This document shows, one piece after another, positions 63,084 to 64,000 of a stretch of DNA of 64,000 bases. The notes under the pieces were generated by a model. The model saw only the letters and a list, made by a program, of their open reading frames with translations, was not told the DNA's origin and did no database searches. Origin of the DNA: Wolfiporia cocos. Its lineage: Eukaryota > Basidiomycota > Agaricomycetes > Polyporales > Phaeolaceae. The stretch covers positions 1-64,000 of the forward strand of contig JACCLO010000039.1 of assembly GCA_029448655.1 (NCBI GenBank), given 5' to 3'. The stretch's first letter is position 1; every line of letters starts with the position of its first letter. The position numbers were made by a program, and so were the translations under genes.

Positions 63084-64000
63084 TGGCGACGGTGGTGGCG
63101 GGGGCCGAGGGTCCTGCTGAGCTTGAGTCAGCCGTCACTTCTTCCCAGATTGTTCGGGCACGATACGTCTTGCCATCCGCGGGGGGCGCCGAGTACGGCT
63201 TCTTGCCAGAAGCCTGTCCCTTTCCACTACCCGAAGGAGCAGCCGTGGTCTTTCCAGACGCGGCAGCTGCATCCTTCGCCCTTTGTTGTTCGGCCCGCTG
63301 AGCAGCAGGCACGAACGTTCCCGCAGCCTTGTCCGCGGCAAGCTTAGGACACTTGTTGAAATAGTGTCCCGTCTGCTTGCAGTAAGTGCAGACGGCGTTG
63401 GTGGTGTCGGCGGGGGCTTTGGCGGGCGCCTTTCCCTTGTCCTTTTTCTTCTCCGACTTCTTTGCAGAAGCGGAGGACGTCTCCTTCTTTTCGGCAGGTG
63501 TCGAGTCCTTCTTGCTGGCCTTCTCGAAGATCGAGCCCTTGATCTTGTCCGGATATGACGTTTGGTACATTTCCAGGGCGAAGTCGATCAGAGGTTCGAT
63601 GTCGGTCGGGGCCTTGAAGAACGGAGTCTTGCCGAGGACGTTTAAGGTGTCCTTAACCTTTTCGGGGAGAGTCTCGGTGAATTCCCACACCAGAGTCTCG
63701 TTGGCGGTTTCGGAGAGTCGGCCGAGGGTGCGGAACCGTTCGCAGTAATTGAAATAGTTCGATTCTGCCAGTTCCTTGCCCTTCGTGCCGTAGTAGCCGC
63801 GAATTTCCTTTTTGGCTATCTCCTTATCCGTCATTTTCCCATATTGCACCATTACAGATTTGGTGAAGTCCTCCCAGGTGCCGAGAGGTTCACCATTTCC
63901 TGCCTTCTTGATGAGAGGCGAGAAAAATTTGTATGCGTCCCCTGTGACGCGGAAGAGGGCCGTGGTGATACGGTCATGGTCATCGTAAACCCTGAGCGTA
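63025..64000 (-). CDS. Element C gag, C-terminal part
   Basis: The frame is open through the window edge, so the start is missing. It contains the gag-type region (TWEDFTKSVMVQYG, WEFTETLPEKVKDTL), a lysine/alanine-rich linker (KKSEKKKDKGKAPAKAPAD), a zinc knuckle CTYCKQTGHYFNKC and a Ser/Gly/Ala-rich tail ending TRLEDVL at 63025. Confidence 0.9.
   Translation of the reverse strand, partial: TLRVYDDHDRITTALFRVTGDAYKFFSPLIKKAGNGEPLGTWEDFTKSVMVQYGKMTDKEIAKKEIRGYYGTKGKELAESNYFNYCERFRTLGRLSETANETLVWEFTETLPEKVKDTLNVLGKTPFFKAPTDIEPLIDFALEMYQTSYPDKIKGSIFEKASKKDSTPAEKKETSSASAKKSEKKKDKGKAPAKAPADTTNAVCTYCKQTGHYFNKCPKLAADKAAGTFVPAAQRAEQQRAKDAAAASGKTTAAPSGSGKGQASGKKPYSAPPADGKTYRARTIWEEVTADSSSAGPSAPATTVANVGTISVPLAPTTRLEDVL

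Larger units (their letters stand above)
57810..64000 (-). mobile_element. Element C: gypsy chromodomain element with C-terminal dUTPase, cut by the window edge
   Basis: The 3' LTR (57810-58508), polypurine tract, pol (58548-63083) and most of gag (63025 to beyond 64000) are present on the minus strand. CAAAC (57805-57809) should be the left target duplication; its partner and the 5' LTR lie outside. Both frames are open without stops. With the near-identical solo LTR at 21519-22219, this points to a recently active family. Confidence 0.95.

Noticed and set aside
1..64000. CRISPR arrays, bacterial operons, rRNA genes
   Set aside because: No regularly spaced repeats, no Shine-Dalgarno-ordered genes and no rRNA signatures were seen. 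The window is eukaryotic.

Overview
The window is nuclear DNA of a filamentous basidiomycete, most likely an Agaricomycete. The evidence is the very dense 40-65 nt GT-AG introns, a FunK1-type kinase-like relic, SWIM-zinc-finger (MULE-type) transposase remnants, and chromodomain Ty3/gypsy retrotransposons with gag zinc knuckles. There are no bacterial operons, rRNA genes or CRISPR arrays, and no tRNA gene I could support.

Positions 1-20,600 are the gene-bearing part. They hold a frameshifted adenylate-forming (NRPS-like) gene (- strand, about 420-2100), a two-exon hypothetical gene (5288-5907 +), a four-exon 151-aa gene (6174-6770 -), and a nearly complete MSH4 meiotic MutS homologue (8512-12259 -, 25 introns, one 8-nt exon). 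They also hold a degenerate gene that may be RNase P p40-like (12.6-13.5 kb +), unrecognised coding exons (13.5-14.6 kb +), and about 6 kb that I cannot resolve.

From 20.6 kb onward the window is a nested mobile-element landscape. A FunK1 kinase relic (20.65-23.3 kb) is split by a 701-bp solo LTR. A minus-strand gene of unknown function (24.3-35.2 kb) was cut by a hAT-type element, itself cut by a solo LTR. The same gene was also cut by a complete 8,450-bp gypsy element (element A, 24574-33023; LTRs 707 bp; target duplication CTCCC). A second hAT copy and LTR debris follow. Then comes a 5'-truncated gypsy element (element B, 39866-52875 +), whose pol is interrupted by a 6-kb non-autonomous LTR element with equal-length 1,094-bp LTRs (element D, 42195-48247) and by an 891-bp solo LTR (48336-49226). 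After more solo LTRs and transposase relics, a third gypsy element (element C, 57810 to the right edge, -) has long open gag and pol frames.

The most notable points are these. (1) All three coding gypsy elements carry a trimeric-type dUTPase domain, at two different positions: between protease and reverse transcriptase in A, and after the chromodomain at the Pol C-terminus in B and C. (2) A and D have an 11-12 nt primer-binding site complementary to their own predicted RNA 5' end, the Tf1-style self-priming arrangement. (3) The non-coding interior of D has two different repeated hairpin motifs, three copies each, whose stems change sequence while keeping base pairing. (4) The Walker A motif of MSH4 is split by two introns around an 8-nt exon. 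Host sequence removed from around each insertion (target duplications GAAAC, CTCCC, AAGTGGAT, GTCTC, ACCCG, AGATG, CCTCT) rejoins in frame wherever coding sequence was hit.
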